DNA from: Erythroxylum novogranatense
Taxonomy: Eukaryota; Streptophyta; Magnoliopsida; Malpighiales; Erythroxylaceae
Length of the DNA stretch: 64,000 nucleotides
Direction: 5' to 3'
Assembly (NCBI GenBank): GCA_029891385.1
Contig: CM057231.1
Span: 66,013,103-66,077,102, forward strand
Under the pieces are notes generated by a model. The model worked only from the letters and a program-made list of their open reading frames with translations, did no database searches and was not told the DNA's origin. The translations under genes were made by a program, and so were the position numbers. Shown one piece after another: positions 37,093 to 50,788 of this stretch. Positions within the stretch are counted from its first letter, which is position 1. The number at the start of each line of letters is the position of its first letter.

Positions 37093-37910
37093 AAGGTCGT
37101 CAAGCACTTACTACATCGATAGCGGATGTTCCAGACATATGAGTGGAGACAAGAACCTTTTTGTGGAAATCAAACCAAAGAATCAAGGTTATGTCACTTT
37201 TGGAGACAACAACAAAGGTAAGGTCATTGGAATTGGTAAAGTGGGTAAGGAACCTTCGCCAACCATTGACAATGTTTTGCTTGTTGATGGGTTGAAACAT
37301 AATTTGTTAAGTGTCTCTCAACTTTGTGATATGAATTTTAATGTAAGTTTTGAATCATCACATTGCATGGTTAAGAAGGATGGTCATGTAGCTTTCATTG
37401 GTTTAAGACATGGAAATACATACATTGTTGATCTACATGATGATAGTTCTTTTAATGAAAAGTGTTTAGTGACATTAGAAGAAAATGCATTTTTATGGCA
37501 TAGAAAATTAGGACATGCTCCTTTACCTTTAATTTCAAAGCTTTCAAAAAATGAAATTGTGCGAGGATTGCCTAAAATAAAATTAGTTAAAGATCATTTA
37601 TGTGAATCTTGTTTAAAAGGCAAACATGTTAGAGAATCTTTCAAACCAAAAAAAGAAATTTGCACATCTAGAATTCTGGAACTTGTTCATATAGATTTAA
37701 TTGGGCCATCTAGACATGCTAGCCTTAGTGGGAAATTATATGTCCTTGTGATTGTGGATGATTTCTCTAGATTTACTTGGGTGAGATTTCTTGCTAATAA
37801 AAGTGATGCTTTTAACGAATTTACCAAGTGGTGTAGGTTGGTTCAAAATGAGAAAAATATGTCAATTGTTGCAATTAGAACCGATCATAGAGGTGAATTT
37901 GAATGTGAAC
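37088..37910 (+). pseudogene. pol: Copia-B protease and integrase N-terminal part
   Basis: The frame is shifted by one base relative to gag and overlaps its stop codon. Protease motif YYIDSGCSRHMSG lies at about 37110-37145 with D-S-G intact. Then come the zinc-binding integrase N-terminus (LWHRKLGH...CESCLKGKH) and the first two catalytic aspartates in VHIDLIGP and RTDHRGEFE. The gene is cut at 37910 by element D, so the catalytic glutamate lies 4.8 kb downstream. The gag-pol frame change could be a true frameshift site or a mutation; the sequence does not decide. Confidence 0.88.
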
Positions 37911-38290
37911 TGTTGGGACCCGATCCGGGAACCGGATCCCAACCGAATAAACTTAACACTTTCACTCTATGCTCGATATTATAATGTTGATCCTGCATCG
38001 GACCCAACTACATACACAGAACGGAAACCGAAGCAAACGGAAATGAAGGGAAGCGGAAATTTCGGATCGACAACAAAATGCAGAAGCGAACAAATCCGAA
38101 AGTAGCGAAGCGGAATCACGTGAATTCATCAAATAGTCATACATATCAATTTTCAAATTCCTAAAGGCAATCATACTTCTTTCATCAAAATCAAATGATC
38201 ACCGAGCACACTCTCAAATTCACTCTTATCTTTACAAACTCAGATCAATTCCTTATTCATACTCATACGCCCAAGTAAGATCATATTATC

Positions 38291-38303
38291 GGGCTCGATA
38301 CCA
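38291..38303 (-). promoter_or_regulatory. Primer-binding site of element D
   Basis: Minus strand TGGTATCGAGCCC, 4 bp from the LTR start at 38308. It matches the tRNA-iMet complement TGGTATCAGAGCC apart from one missing A, exactly as in Copia-B. Confidence 0.75.
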
Positions 38304-38307
38304 TAAA

Positions 38308-41300
38308 TGTTGGGACCCGATCCGGAACCGATCCTAACCGAATAAACTTAACAAAAGAACGAATGACGGAATCACCGAAACGAGGCGAAGGAGACAGAAA
38401 TTTGGATCGAATTGCGAAATGCGAAGCGAACAACCAAAAGTAAAGCGGAAGTAAAGGCAAGCGGAAGCAAATGCTAATCGAATCAAACGAAGATTCAATC
38501 GAATATAGCGAAGTTAAATAATCGAATACTTAATCACAAAGCGAACGAATAAGCGAAAGCGGATCGAATCGAATGCAAATCGAATTCGGATAGAAAACAA
38601 AGTAAGCAAACAAATCAATGTAAATCAAACACTTTCCGACATCCGTGACTAAGCAAAGAACAGAAATGAAATCGCGTTGGGGATCCTAAGACGTTCCAAA
38701 ATCTGATATAATTTTTCTTTTCTTTCTTATTCTCATTTCTTACATCAATCACATCCATATAATTTCCCATAGGAAAATTCATTCTTAAACCCGAAACTCA
38801 ACAATCATACAAATTCTTATTCATCCATACAAATCTCAAATACTATTTTTTTTTCAATTTTTATCAAAATTTCTAAAGATAACTACCGCCTTTATCCTAA
38901 CCCAAACCTGCAAAGTGTTCAAAACAACACTTCTAAAATTTCCAAACAATCACACACACATCAGAATCCACCGGACCCTCCGTCCGGGATATCAGCAGAT
39001 AATCACAAACCTATTCTAAATCAATCTCATACTTGTCATTCAATCTACTATTCTCATAGTTCAATCTCATTCCCAAATCAATCATACATATAGATTCCCA
39101 AACTATCCATAATTTCATATACAAATTTCACAATCATTCACAATTCTCAACTTTATACACAAATACCTTTTTCCAAACTTATCTAAAGTCATAAACATAT
39201 TCATACACAAGATCCAAATTTCAAAATCAACGATTCAAATGTCGAAACCGACGTTTTCACATTCTTTCATCCGATCTCCCGTCAAACCCGGAGATAGGAT
39301 GAAAGGGGGTGAGCTCGAAAGCTCGTGGATAACACATTTATAAACCGATATATAAGCGTAAAACGCTTTATAAACTTTTGCCAAAGGGCTAATGTTTCAA
39401 ACTTTTCAACTTTGAAATATTTCTCTCAAACTCTTTTCAATTTTTCCAAACTTTTCATATCAAATTTCATAATTTCGATTGAAAACCCTTTTCTTCATTT
39501 TTCCAAAATTTCTCATAAACATGAATGCAATCACATCGGCAAATTATCACGCACATTAACAAAATCAAAATCACATAACAGATCAAAATGGTCTGGTTTG
39601 TCCAAACAAAGAGACGCATGCCCCAAGATAATGTCCTGCGGTCACAGAATAGAACGCATTACACTTTCTCCAAAAGCGGTCCATGTAGCCGTGAGGGAAT
39701 CCGAAATCGGAGTTCCGTACACTAGCGGGCAGCCGAGTGAAGGCTTTACTTAATAGAGACAATGACTCACCAAAGGACCTAACCGACCCACATAACACAT
39801 AATCTAAACGAGATTTCGAATGCCCAAGGCACTTTTCAAATTCTTGATTTTCCACACATTCACATAACGCAGATAATTCGATCAATTCATCATTCAAATA
39901 CTAATTTCAAAAATCAAATCATTCAATCAAGATGCATAATTCAATAATGCATTTATGACAATTGAATTTAAACTTGTACCAATTTCTGAAATCATTCGAA
40001 ATCATATTTTCCAACTTTAAATCAATTCTTATTTTCAAACATTTCCAATAATTTATCAAGCATACAAAATTTTGCTTTCTTTCATTTTCACAAATTTCAT
40101 ATTAAGCTTACAGATCAAATTATAAATATGCTACCCACCTCAATTATTGCCGGAAACTTGATTTCAAGCTCCAATTGATCCTTGCTTTCTCTCTCTTCCA
40201 AAATACCAAAACCTAAACCATAATCATCCAAATTTCACATCGAAAATACTTAATTTTCACAATCAACTTAGGAATTCACCAATTCCATTTACATTCAAGT
40301 TATTTCAATCTCCAATTTTGAAAATCCCCAATTTTCAAAATTGGCCTAAACCAAGACACTCAATTCAATCTCATAAAACATAATTTCTTCAAAATTAATC
40401 TCACAATTCATCAATTCACATTAATTCCAAACTATTTAAATCCTCAATTTCAAAATCCCTAAATCTTAAAATTGGCCTAAACCAATTTATCCCAATTCAA
40501 TATCATAAAATACAAATTCTTCAAATTGATTTCATATATCATCAATTCATCATATTTCCTATAATTCTACACCAAAATATCTCAAAATTCTCAATCATAA
40601 AATTAAACCTAAACCTTAATCAATTTTCCATCCAAAATTAAACCCAACCTAAAGCATATACATCAAAATTAATTCCACAATCCATAAACCCATCTCATAT
40701 GTCATAATTCTAAACCGAAAATTAATCAAAATCTCAAAGTAGAAAAATTTCTCTTACCTCTTTCTCTTCCAAATTCGAATTTTCTTGGCTCATGAAGAAG
40801 CTCTTCATTCTCCACTCTTTTCCTTCTTGGAAAAATCCCAAAAGCTTGAAGAATTAAGTAGAACAAAATCAAACTTACCTTTCTCTCTCTTTTCTCCAAT
40901 ATCCGAAACTTCTCCATTCTTCTTCTCCTTCTTATTTTCTTTCTCTTCTTCTGTAATTCCAGACTTCTCCAGCCCATTCGTGGCTTTTAAATAAGCCAAA
41001 ACGACACTCCTCAAGTGTGTTTCATTAATTGATGGTCAAATGACCAAATTGCCCTCCATTCAAAACTTAAAGTTACGCTTACTTGCGGTTCTGATTCGCA
41101 CTATTAAATTGAAGGAATTTGTCCAAACTTCCTTCTCGAGAAATGTTCCTCTCACTCATACGAATCTAACGCCACTGACCGCGCTCAATTCCGAGCACTA
41201 CATCAAAAGTTATGTGCAAAACAATTCGGATATATCCATATTCTAACACATTTTTCATGTACGATTATTTCCGTCCAAATTTTCACATTCTTAATCCCGG

Positions 41301-42683
41301 AATTGAAACTCGATGTCTTCATCACAATTGTAGCCTTATGTCTCTAGTTTAATTCAAAACAAGAATCGTCTCATTTCGATTCCCAGATCAAAAGTTATAC
41401 TCAAATTACTCACAGGTCTTCCCAATCCAAAAATTAAACCCTAATCCGAACTTAAATTCAAAAATTAAAAGTCCTAAGGGCAAAATTGACATTTCATGTC
41501 TTCATATGATTTGTAGCCCTTTGTCTTATCTTTATTTCGCCTCAAGAATCGCTTCAATCGGATCTCTACAGATCCCGAATTTCACAAAACACTGAATCAT
41601 GTTCGAAAATTTCCGATTCACTTTGATTAAATTAATCACCATTAATTTAATCTCAAAAGTTCACAAATTTCTTATAAAATGAAATTTATTGTCTTAGGAA
41701 TCCAACGCAAAAGAATCAACTCAATCGGATGTCGGACGGAAAGATATAAGCAAAATAGTGAACAAAGGTCGGATTAAAGGAGAAAAGTCAAGAAAATCGA
41801 AGAGCAAAACTTGCGTTGATGGCGACGGACGCCTCAAACATGAGGGCGAGACGCCCGCCATGAGGGCGAGGCGCCTTCGCTAGGGGAGGCGTCGCCCTAG
41901 CGAGGGCGAAGCAGCGCCCGCCTCACTAGGGCGAGGCGTCGCCTAGCGAGGGCGATACGGCGCCTCGCTGCTAGAGGCGAGCCGTCGCCTGCTGGGCGCT
42001 AAAACTTTTCTTTTTTTTTTTTTTTAACTAAACTTCCAAAATTCATAACTTTTAATCCCGAACTCCGATTTTGACAAACTTAGTCTCTATAGAAAGCTTA
42101 AAGAAAGCTCTACATCTTTCACGAAGGACATAAAACTCAATTCGACTCCTTGGGAAGTCCATTTTCCGGTCAAAGATACTATCCTCTATACAAACTTGTA
42201 AAAATCATAACTTATTATTCCGAGATCGAAAAATTGCATACTTTATATCGAAATAAAGATCAAAACAAATCCTTCAATTCTTATGAAGAACATCAAAGCT
42301 CAATTAACCTCTAACTAGGTTAATTTATCAGTCAAAGATTCAGTCATCATAATTAAAGTCAAAAGTCAACCTTATCACATATAAACTTTGACTGATCATA
42401 ACTTTTACTCCCGATATCGAAAAATTACAAACTTTATGTCCACAAAAATCTCTTAACATAACCTACAAGTTTCCAGAAGACCATTTTATCAAATTTTGCC
42501 TAAATCATAATTCAACTCTCAAAGTCAAACATTCTCTCTCCAAAAAGTCAAACTTTCTAAATCCTTCAAATTTTCACACTTTTTCTTTCTACTTCTTGCT
42601 ATATAACTTCATTTCAATCAACTCATCCACTTGACCATTCATATTACTAAATCAAATTGTCACTCAAGATTCGGGGTCCAACA
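38308..42683 (-). repeat. Element D 5' LTR
   Basis: 4376 bp, AT-rich, with a CpG-dense palindromic island at 41815-41995. On the minus strand it carries a CCACGAGCTTTCGAGCTC motif (39297-39336) that the solo LTR at 16281-18470 also has. Length and layout resemble the LARD LTRs, so element D may be another non-autonomous member of that group. Confidence 0.8.
41815..41995. repeat. GC-rich palindromic island in element D LTR
   Basis: About 180 bp made of GGCGAGGCGTCGCC, CCCTAGCGAGGG and CATGAGGGCGAG units in direct and inverted order. The core units are the same as in the LARD LTRs although the surrounding LTR is not alignable by eye. Confidence 0.8.
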
Positions 42684-42688
42684 TGAAC

Positions 42689-43444
42689 CATTCGAAAGTC
42701 TTTGTGACAAATACGAAATGGAACACAATTTCTAAACACCAAGGACTCCGCAACAAAATGGTGTAGTAGAAAGGAAGAATCGCTCTCTTGAAGAAATGAG
42801 CAGGACTATGTTAAATGAGTACAGTCTTCCTAAAACATTTTGGGCGGAGGCGGTCAATACAGCGTGTTATGTCATCAATAGGGTGCATTTACGAAGAGAC
42901 AAAAATAAGACACCATACGAACTTTGGAAAGGTAAGAAGCCCAATATCTCTTACTTTCATCCTTTTGGTTGTAAGGTCTTTATTCATAATAATGGAAAGA
43001 ACAATTTAGGAAAATTTGATTCAAAATCTGATGTTGGTGTGTTTATTGGCTATTCTCAAACTAGTAAGGCTTTTAGAGTTTATAATAATAGGATTAAATG
43101 TGTTGAAGAAAGTATTCATGTTAAATTTGATGATATGATTTCACCACCGAGAAAGGTTTGTTTTGATGATGATGCAGGAAGTTCAGGTAATAAAATTGAA
43201 GAAATTGAGTCCAAAATTGAGGAATTGAAGTTAGATGAAGAAAATCATGTACCCAATATTAAATCGTGGGCAAAAGCAAAGAACCATCCTATGGAGCAAT
43301 TCATTGGTGATTTAAATGATGGTATAAGAACCAGGAGAAATATCTATGAGAATATGAGCAATTCAGCCTTCATCTCATTAGTAGAACCCAAGAATATAGA
43401 AGAAGCTCTTAAAGATGAAACCTGGCTATTAGCTATGCAGGAAG
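42689..43444 (+). pseudogene. pol: Copia-B integrase C-terminal part and start of RT
   Basis: It continues the frame broken by element D. A nonsense codon TAA (42733-42735) precedes the integrase motif TPQQNGVVERKN with the catalytic glutamate. Then come the conserved FWAEAVNTACYVINRV and a GKKPNISYFHPFGCKVF region. Near the end is the RT lead-in NIEEALKDETWLLAMQ. It is interrupted at 43444 by LARD-C after the target GGAAG. Confidence 0.9.
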
Positions 43445-46400
43445 TGTAGCACCCCACTCCCGACGAGACCCGAACCCGATATCCATGGTGATATCTCGAG
43501 CTCAGTGACCATGAGGTTGGCGTCTTAGGACATTCATTACCTTATTAAAATCGATGACATTTTCTTTTCTTTCAAAAACATTAGAGTCATGAAACAATCA
43601 TTGACTTGGCCCAATTATAACAAAACATTGTCAAATATAAAACCATTTCACTGATAAAACAATTTCAATCATTATTAGCACTCATTAGTGCTCAGTCACT
43701 CTATACAATTACATATAAACAATTGGGCCTACTAAATACCAAATCAATACACTAATGCAGATACGGACGACACTGATCCCGACTCGATACTCTGTCTTGC
43801 TAGTAGTAGACGATTCTGCAGTGTCCAACGAGGTACCCTCCATTTCCTAAAAATAGATGCAATGTCAGGTGAGTTTATAACTCAATGAGAAACCATCATC
43901 GATGGTTCTCCCAATTCATGCATCACATAAGCATGATACAGTACGTATCCAGTAATTATACAAAACACAATGCTGATACAATCACAGTAATAGGCATACA
44001 AGATAAATACTGCAAATGTAACACATTTGCGGTATAGATCAAGACACACACAACAAAATTATAACAAATATTCATCCAAGATGCAATGCACATGTGACTC
44101 TTTTCCAATTCATTACGGATTGTGACCGAAAGATAAACAAGATTCAGTAGACGCGTGCGAGAGAATTATCTCCTTCGAGCTCGAGGCTCGTTTCAAGATG
44201 TCGAGCTCTAGGCTCGGCTCAAGATCGATGGCGCCTCGGCTCACAATTTTTCCTTTTAGCGCTTTAATGCATTTGCATGAATGTACATGTTCGATCAATG
44301 TATACATCATGCCTAGCATTCCCAAAGAGCAAGAATTTACAATCCATAAACAGATAATTCATAGCCTATAATTCCTCATACCACAAAGATCCCCAGTAGG
44401 GCAATCAAGTCACAGTAACCACAGAGCACACTAATCCCCATAGGGCAATCAAGTCAAAGTAAACATATAGATTGAGATAACCACCTAGGTTACTCACCGA
44501 CTACTTCCGAGCTAATGCCAGGAAGTTTCCACCCCGTCGGTCGAACGACGCTCCACTTGGGCCTCTATAAGAAACAGAGAAAGAACGAGTCACTAAATAT
44601 GCAATTTGTGCACATGTAGATGAAATATCCGGCCCTAATCTCATTTTTTCCCCCAGAAAAATCCGTCTAAAAATTAGAAACCTATCAAGGCCGACGGCAT
44701 GCAATTCGGACCTCTATAGGTCCCCAATCAAATAAAATAGTGATTAAAGGCTCTGCATATCCGGCCACGCCAATTTTCCGTCCAAAATTCCCAATTTCCC
44801 GAAATGAAATTCAATGTTCTATGCATCCGATGCCTCAAGAATCAGTCAATCAAGTCGAATGTAAAAGGAATTGACAAAAGAAACAAGAAATCGTATAATA
44901 ATACTAAAATAAAGGAATAAACCAGCCTCATTGGGCGTAGACGTCGCCTAGCGAGGCCGGATATCGATCGGCCTCGTCATAGGCGAGGCGTCGCCTAGCG
45001 ACCCGCGTGATTCCTCATTCCTTTCCCTTTTTCCAGCTTTTCAATCCAAATTTCCAACCTTTATAATTTTAGCATACAATTCGGAAAAATACAAACTATA
45101 GCTTGTTGGAAAGGTCATGAAAAGCTCTACAATTCTCAAGAAGACCATAAAAATCAATTTCACCCCTAAGGGTGTCAAATATCCTATCAAAGCTACTGCC
45201 TACTCAAATCCCATTAAAACAGAACAGTACATTGCAAATTCCAAAACTCTCTAATTCTTCAGTCAACAATTACAAAATAAATATGCTCATCAAGATCACA
45301 ATGTTATCTACAACTTTCATGAACAACCCAACATCAAATTCCATAACTAACTAGGTCAAATAATTCAACAAAGAATCAGTCTACTGAAATCAATCAATCT
45401 GGGCAGTAATATTCCAAACAGCATATCTCTTAGCACAAATGTCACCAATTTCACTAACTTATGTTCCCGAAAAGATAAGATCTCAAACTTCATGTTTCAT
45501 GAAGAACTCAAACTCCAATTCGATTTCTAACAATTTCAAATCTATTATGCAAGTTACTGCCATGATCAGCCATTCACATCCCAATGCAGGATCAGTTTTT
45601 GCAAAATCATAACTCCCAATTCTGACCTCTCAAAGTTATATGCCATATCTCCTTTTCAAGATGATTTCTTCCTCTGCAACTTTACAGAAGATCACTCACC
45701 CCAATTCGGTCCACAAAAATAGCTAAAATTGCTTCCAAGCATAATACTCACAAGTCAGACACTTAAGCTAGGTTTCATCAACATGCCCAAAACCAGTCCA
45801 TAGAAAACAGTTCATATCTCTCAATATACACCTCTAAAAATAACAAGATTAGTGGAAATGGAGAGATAACTCAATATTCTACAACTTTCATGAAGACCAT
45901 TCTCCCTAATTCCATCTCAATTAATTTAGAAAAATCAGCAAAGCTCATAGGTTATGGTTTCAGTTACTGTTCACAGGCAATAAAACAGTAACTTTCCATG
46001 CAATAATTCACTCTTCTAACATTACAATTTAACAACACCTATTTCACACAAAGTTGTAGCCAACATCCCAAAGTTTCAGTGGAACAAACCTTGCCTCAAT
46101 TACACAACCACACAATTAGTTATGGCAAAAACATTAGAACATGTTCAAAGTACAATTTCCAGCTTTCATCTTCAACTTACACTTTCTATCATGCCAATTC
46201 AAATTCTACTACCATAAGCATCTCAATTTGACACAAAATCAGTCCCTAACACATTCATACATTCACTAGGGTTCATAGTCACAATTTGGCAGCATTAAAC
46301 TCTTAAGTTATATGCAAGATTAGTCATCAATATTCACTCCAAAATCAAACTAAACATTTATTCAATCCTACTACTTCATCAAGCCATACATAACATAATT

Positions 46401-47370
46401 AAAGCTTAATGAAACACTTACCAATTCAAGCTTTTCAACTCTTAACTTCTTCACTTCACTCCACAACCACAAGCATAATAAGGAAATAGGAGGTTGAAGT
46501 TTGTAGAGAAAGCACTAAGTTGGAGGATTTTCGACAATTAATGAAGAGAAAGAAGGGATGAGTTTCGATGGAGGAGAAGCCAAAAGCAAACACTTACTCT
46601 ATTGTTTCATTTATTGTCGTGAATGGGATAAATAAAGCAACAACTTCAACTTTTCATTCCTCCCACTAGAAGAGTCGAGAACTTAATGCTAGTGCTAAGT
46701 GTCAAGTTGACACTAGTCCAAATTAAGAAGAAAAGTCAACTTGAATCAATTTAATCCAAAAACAATACAACTTCACCCAATTTCGGTTCCATTAAGCAAT
46801 AAGAGATAGGATTCCTTCTTTTCAACTAGAAGCCACCGAAATCTAAGAGTATGAATGCATTAAATGGAGGCAAAGGTGGCATTAGAAGATTTGTCCAAAG
46901 GAAAATGAAAAGTCAAAGAAAACAACTATTATACTTTAATCAATATCCACCTATCAACCCAAATTGTCGGTTCCTACACATATTAAGGGTCCACTTATGG
47001 GTCCCACTAAAATAAGTAATAGGTAAGTACCAAATAACAGTAGAAAATCGACCGGTTAGCCACTTGGCGATTATTTTTCGGTCCGGGAATTTTCTCCGAA
47101 AAATTTCAGAAAAATTTCTATAATTCTCTTAAAAGATAAAACACTCAATGAAGCACTCGTAATAATTTTTTAAACCCAATAACCATGTTAATCCCAATAA
47201 AATTGCATTAGGCCCATTACGGAATGTCATGTATGCATGTACAATAAGTTCATGTGCATGATTTCATCGTTACTAGTACCAAGATACATGGATAGTCCTA
47301 AGTCATTCCGATCTATCTCATCCTATGCCAAATTTACTATTTTACCCTTCCAATTGGGGTGGATGTTACA
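43445..47370 (-). repeat. LARD-C 3' LTR (left copy)
   Basis: Pairs with 50789-54813 but is 99 bp shorter. One unit of the GC-rich island is missing (44930-45005), a line with ATGCATGTTCATGAATTCCC is lost near 44630, and many G or C runs are shortened. CAGTA in the right copy is often CAAGA here. Confidence 0.92.
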
Positions 47371-50300
47371 ATTCCCCTTCCTTATAAAAATTTCGTCCTC
47401 GAAATTCTCTCGTCAACAGCTCATCGACAACATCAAATGTCCCTACATGTCACATACACTTTTTCCCTCAATAATTTATTTTCTCGAAAAAAATCACAGT
47501 AACCACACTCAGTCAATTGTTCAGTCACTTATGTGGCTAATTCACTGTCAGTTGGCGATCTCACTCTCTTAACTATCTCACTTGCCCATTCTAGAATAGC
47601 CACTACCTTTGGTTCCGATATTATGACTTAGTTCAGTATTTCCGAACCCATTCATTCATCACATTTTTTTCCTCTGATACCTTTTTCTCCAGTGCCATAT
47701 AGGCTCATTTACATTCCATCATCACCATTTCTTTGGTACCTCCATTTTTCAAGGTGATACTTACCCTAACCTCCTTTATCTCGTCAGGGACGATTTACAT
47801 TCCTTTGGTACCAATACAATGACATTTAGCTCTATTTTACTATCACCAAAGGATAACTCACTTAATGCGCCACTCTTTATGTTCCATTGACTCTATTCAA
47901 ATTCAATTCCGTAGATAATTCACCACTTTAGCTAACCCATGTAGTTTTCCTAAGTCACTTTCTTTTGTTACACTCTTCACAGTCTCGAATCCATTATGGT
48001 CTTTGACTCCCGTTAAGCACTGTACAATGTAGCAGTATATTCCTACAGAAAATCAAAACTCTATAACATGGTCATAATCCTGTGAAACTCAAACCACTTA
48101 AGCATTTCTCCTGTTGAACATTCACACCTATAAGCAAATCACTTCATTCGCACCGTAGTAACTCAAGTTCACTCTTCGATATTCCTACGAGAACGCCTCG
48201 CTTCGATTATTCAGCTTCCTTGCTCACCAATTCCTTTGCTCAATCACTTTTGTCGTACACATATACTTCAAGGAATCACTCAATCTTGTTCCTCCGATTT
48301 TACTCGAACGCCCGGATGCAAGATGGAAATCATCATTTTGATTCTTGAACTTTAGCCTTTCTTAACTCTATCTAGCTCCACTATCTACAAATTTCCATGG
48401 TCTAGTAACACTTCTTCTTTTTTTTTTTGCTCCATATTCTACGTGACAATTGGCCTTCTTGAGTGGAAACCCCAATATCTCAGATTTATTCTGCTCGCCT
48501 CGTAATTGTCTGCTCACTATTTGAGACTACAGTAGACCTTTATCAGTATAATATTCAGTTGTGTATGCCGTTCAAACTCCAAACTTTTCTCAAATTTCAT
48601 GGTGTATACCTTATAGGAATCCAAGGTCTCCAAAGCTTTAAACAGTTTCGATGATAACACCAATACCATTTATCAAAGTCAATTTAATTTATCACTGTTC
48701 AACACTTTCAAACACATTCCGTCTATCATCATAAGCACTATCATTTGCTTACTTCATATCATTCCCTATTAGGGTCTTATTAACTTTCCCATACATTACA
48801 TCATTGTTAGTTTCCCTTTTGAACTTCTTGTCTCCATTCATTTACTCTTTTCATTTGTTTTCCTGTCGGTAACATCGACATGTGCCAATACCTAGTCATC
48901 CGTATTTGGACTTCCATAAATTCCACTTCATTTAAGTATTTGACTTCGCAGTTCGAAGGAGATCTATTCACTTTTCATTGCAATAGGATCACCTCAAATT
49001 AACATTCCATTTATGTCGTTGGATACTTCACATTCCCATACGCACACGATACATATAACCTTAATCGTATATTTCACTTTTTATGTCTAAATCTCCTCTT
49101 GAGATATGACTCAATTTCACTTTTGATTTCGTCTATACTTCCTTTCTTGCTACCATCATTATACTGTTCACGAAGGTCTCATCACCAATTAGGTCACTAA
49201 TTGCTTTTCAATCATTCTTCACTATACGCATATCTCAATCGGAACAATTTTATGCCATAATTTAAAAGATCGGAACATTCCTTACACTAAGGTTCCTTTG
49301 TGACAGTCAATAAACACTTTCTTTTACACTTATGCAGTAATCTATACCTCAACATTTTCCGGAAACCAATTAGTAACCTATATAATTCAGACTTTCATAA
49401 AATCCTTTCCGTTTATGCTAATCCTCGAATAAATAACTGATGTCATAATCATTTCTCATTTCTTCTCATAAAGGTACATTCAGTCCTCCCATGTCTTACT
49501 TTAACCCATTATGAATTTTACACTTATAGCCACTGCATTTTTCACCGATCATCTCCTCTCGTGATTTCCATGTATCTCATCACATATGTTTCATTAATCA
49601 TGATCAACGTTACTATCCAATAGATATTTCCAACAAGAGATCGACTTACATGCGATAACTCTTTCTTTTTCACTATCATTGTTTCATTTTTCACTTATCA
49701 TCGGACTATATGTCTCATCATTTTATTTCCATATCCGTCACGCGCAAGCTTGACCTTGTAAGGTCATAACGGCTTGACTTATACACTGTCATCTCCTTAT
49801 TACTACGTATCTCTTTATTTTCCTCAAACAGTCTATGATAAGGTATTCAAAGTCTTCAATATGCGACAAAATCGTTGATACAACTCCACTGTATCTCCAT
49901 CCAGTTCTCTATTTACCCATCCATTTATCATTTCTGTGTCCATATACATATCCGAATTTCCGATATACAATCGGAGAAATTGTCATCCGTCCTTTTTCCC
50001 TTACGATCTTATTATATTGATGTCCAAACTCTTAGCACCATATTCGCATAACCATTTCACGAGTTCATTTTAGTTTATCTGTACACTTTTCTCTCACCCC
50101 TTCTATTTTTCCTCACTCTGCTAGACACTAGGCATCTTGCTTTTTCAATTCTTTCAATTCTCGATAGACCGTTCATAAAGACACTATTGATCTTCTTACA
50201 CTCTCGCTATCATCATCTATCTATGATATCTACTAATATCTAACACCAATACAAAGGAATCAATAACTACCTAATCGGACCATCTACACTTTACTCGGCC

Positions 50301-50788
50301 CAAAGGTTTCCTACTCATCACCTATACAATCAGAGTCAGATTACCTAATCATCCTGACTTTTAATCTCATTAAGCCTACTATAACCAAGATGCTTCCCAT
50401 ATCTCTAGTGGACCTCTCCGCTTCTAGACATATTCATTTTCTATCACCACAATATTACCATTTTAATCCGGAATTCATTGATATCAATTATTTCCTTAAT
50501 CTGTCTAGGCCAACTAACACAGTCATTCGAACCACAGTATAGTTTCAATCTCCTTAACCATTTTTTTCCCCAATTGTTTATACGCTTTCAGGGGTTCACC
50601 CTTTAACACAGTCTCACTTTTCTCTCACTTAGTCACTTGACAGGTATGCACACGTAGGATTTCTACCCGTGCGACTCAAACTAGGGATCAGTTGCTACGG
50701 TCTGCAATGACACGACTCATCTGCATGCACCCTATGTTTCAGACTGTGCCCAGATACATTACGTACTACTGGGCTCTGATACCACCTA
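47371..50788 (-). mobile_element. LARD-C internal domain, noncoding
   Basis: 3418 bp. The PPT (minus strand AAGGAAGGGGAAT, 47371-47383) is at the left edge and the PBS at the right. No minus-strand frames with retroviral motifs. It aligns in patches with the LARD-A core over its whole length, including the leader next to the PBS. Confidence 0.85.
50773..50784 (-). promoter_or_regulatory. tRNA-iMet primer-binding site of LARD-C
   Basis: Minus strand TGGTATCAGAGC, 4 bp from the LTR start at 50789. Confidence 0.92.

Larger units (their letters stand above)
37911..42683 (-). mobile_element. Element D: gypsy-like LTR element with one long and one nearly deleted LTR
   Basis: Perfect target duplication TGAAC (37906-37910 and 42684-42688) and ends TGTTGGGACCCG and GGGGTCCAACA. 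The right LTR (38308-42683, 4376 bp) is full length. The left copy is only about 200 bp (37911 to about 38110), followed by some 190 bp of internal sequence and a PBS at 38291-38303. So a deletion removed most of the 3' LTR and nearly all of the core, leaving both outer ends intact. No proteins. The frame 39325-39753 and others in the LTR have no family signature. Confidence 0.85.

Noticed and set aside
39325..39753. 142-codon frame in element D LTR
   Set aside because: Lies within an LTR, antisense to the element, with no domain signature.
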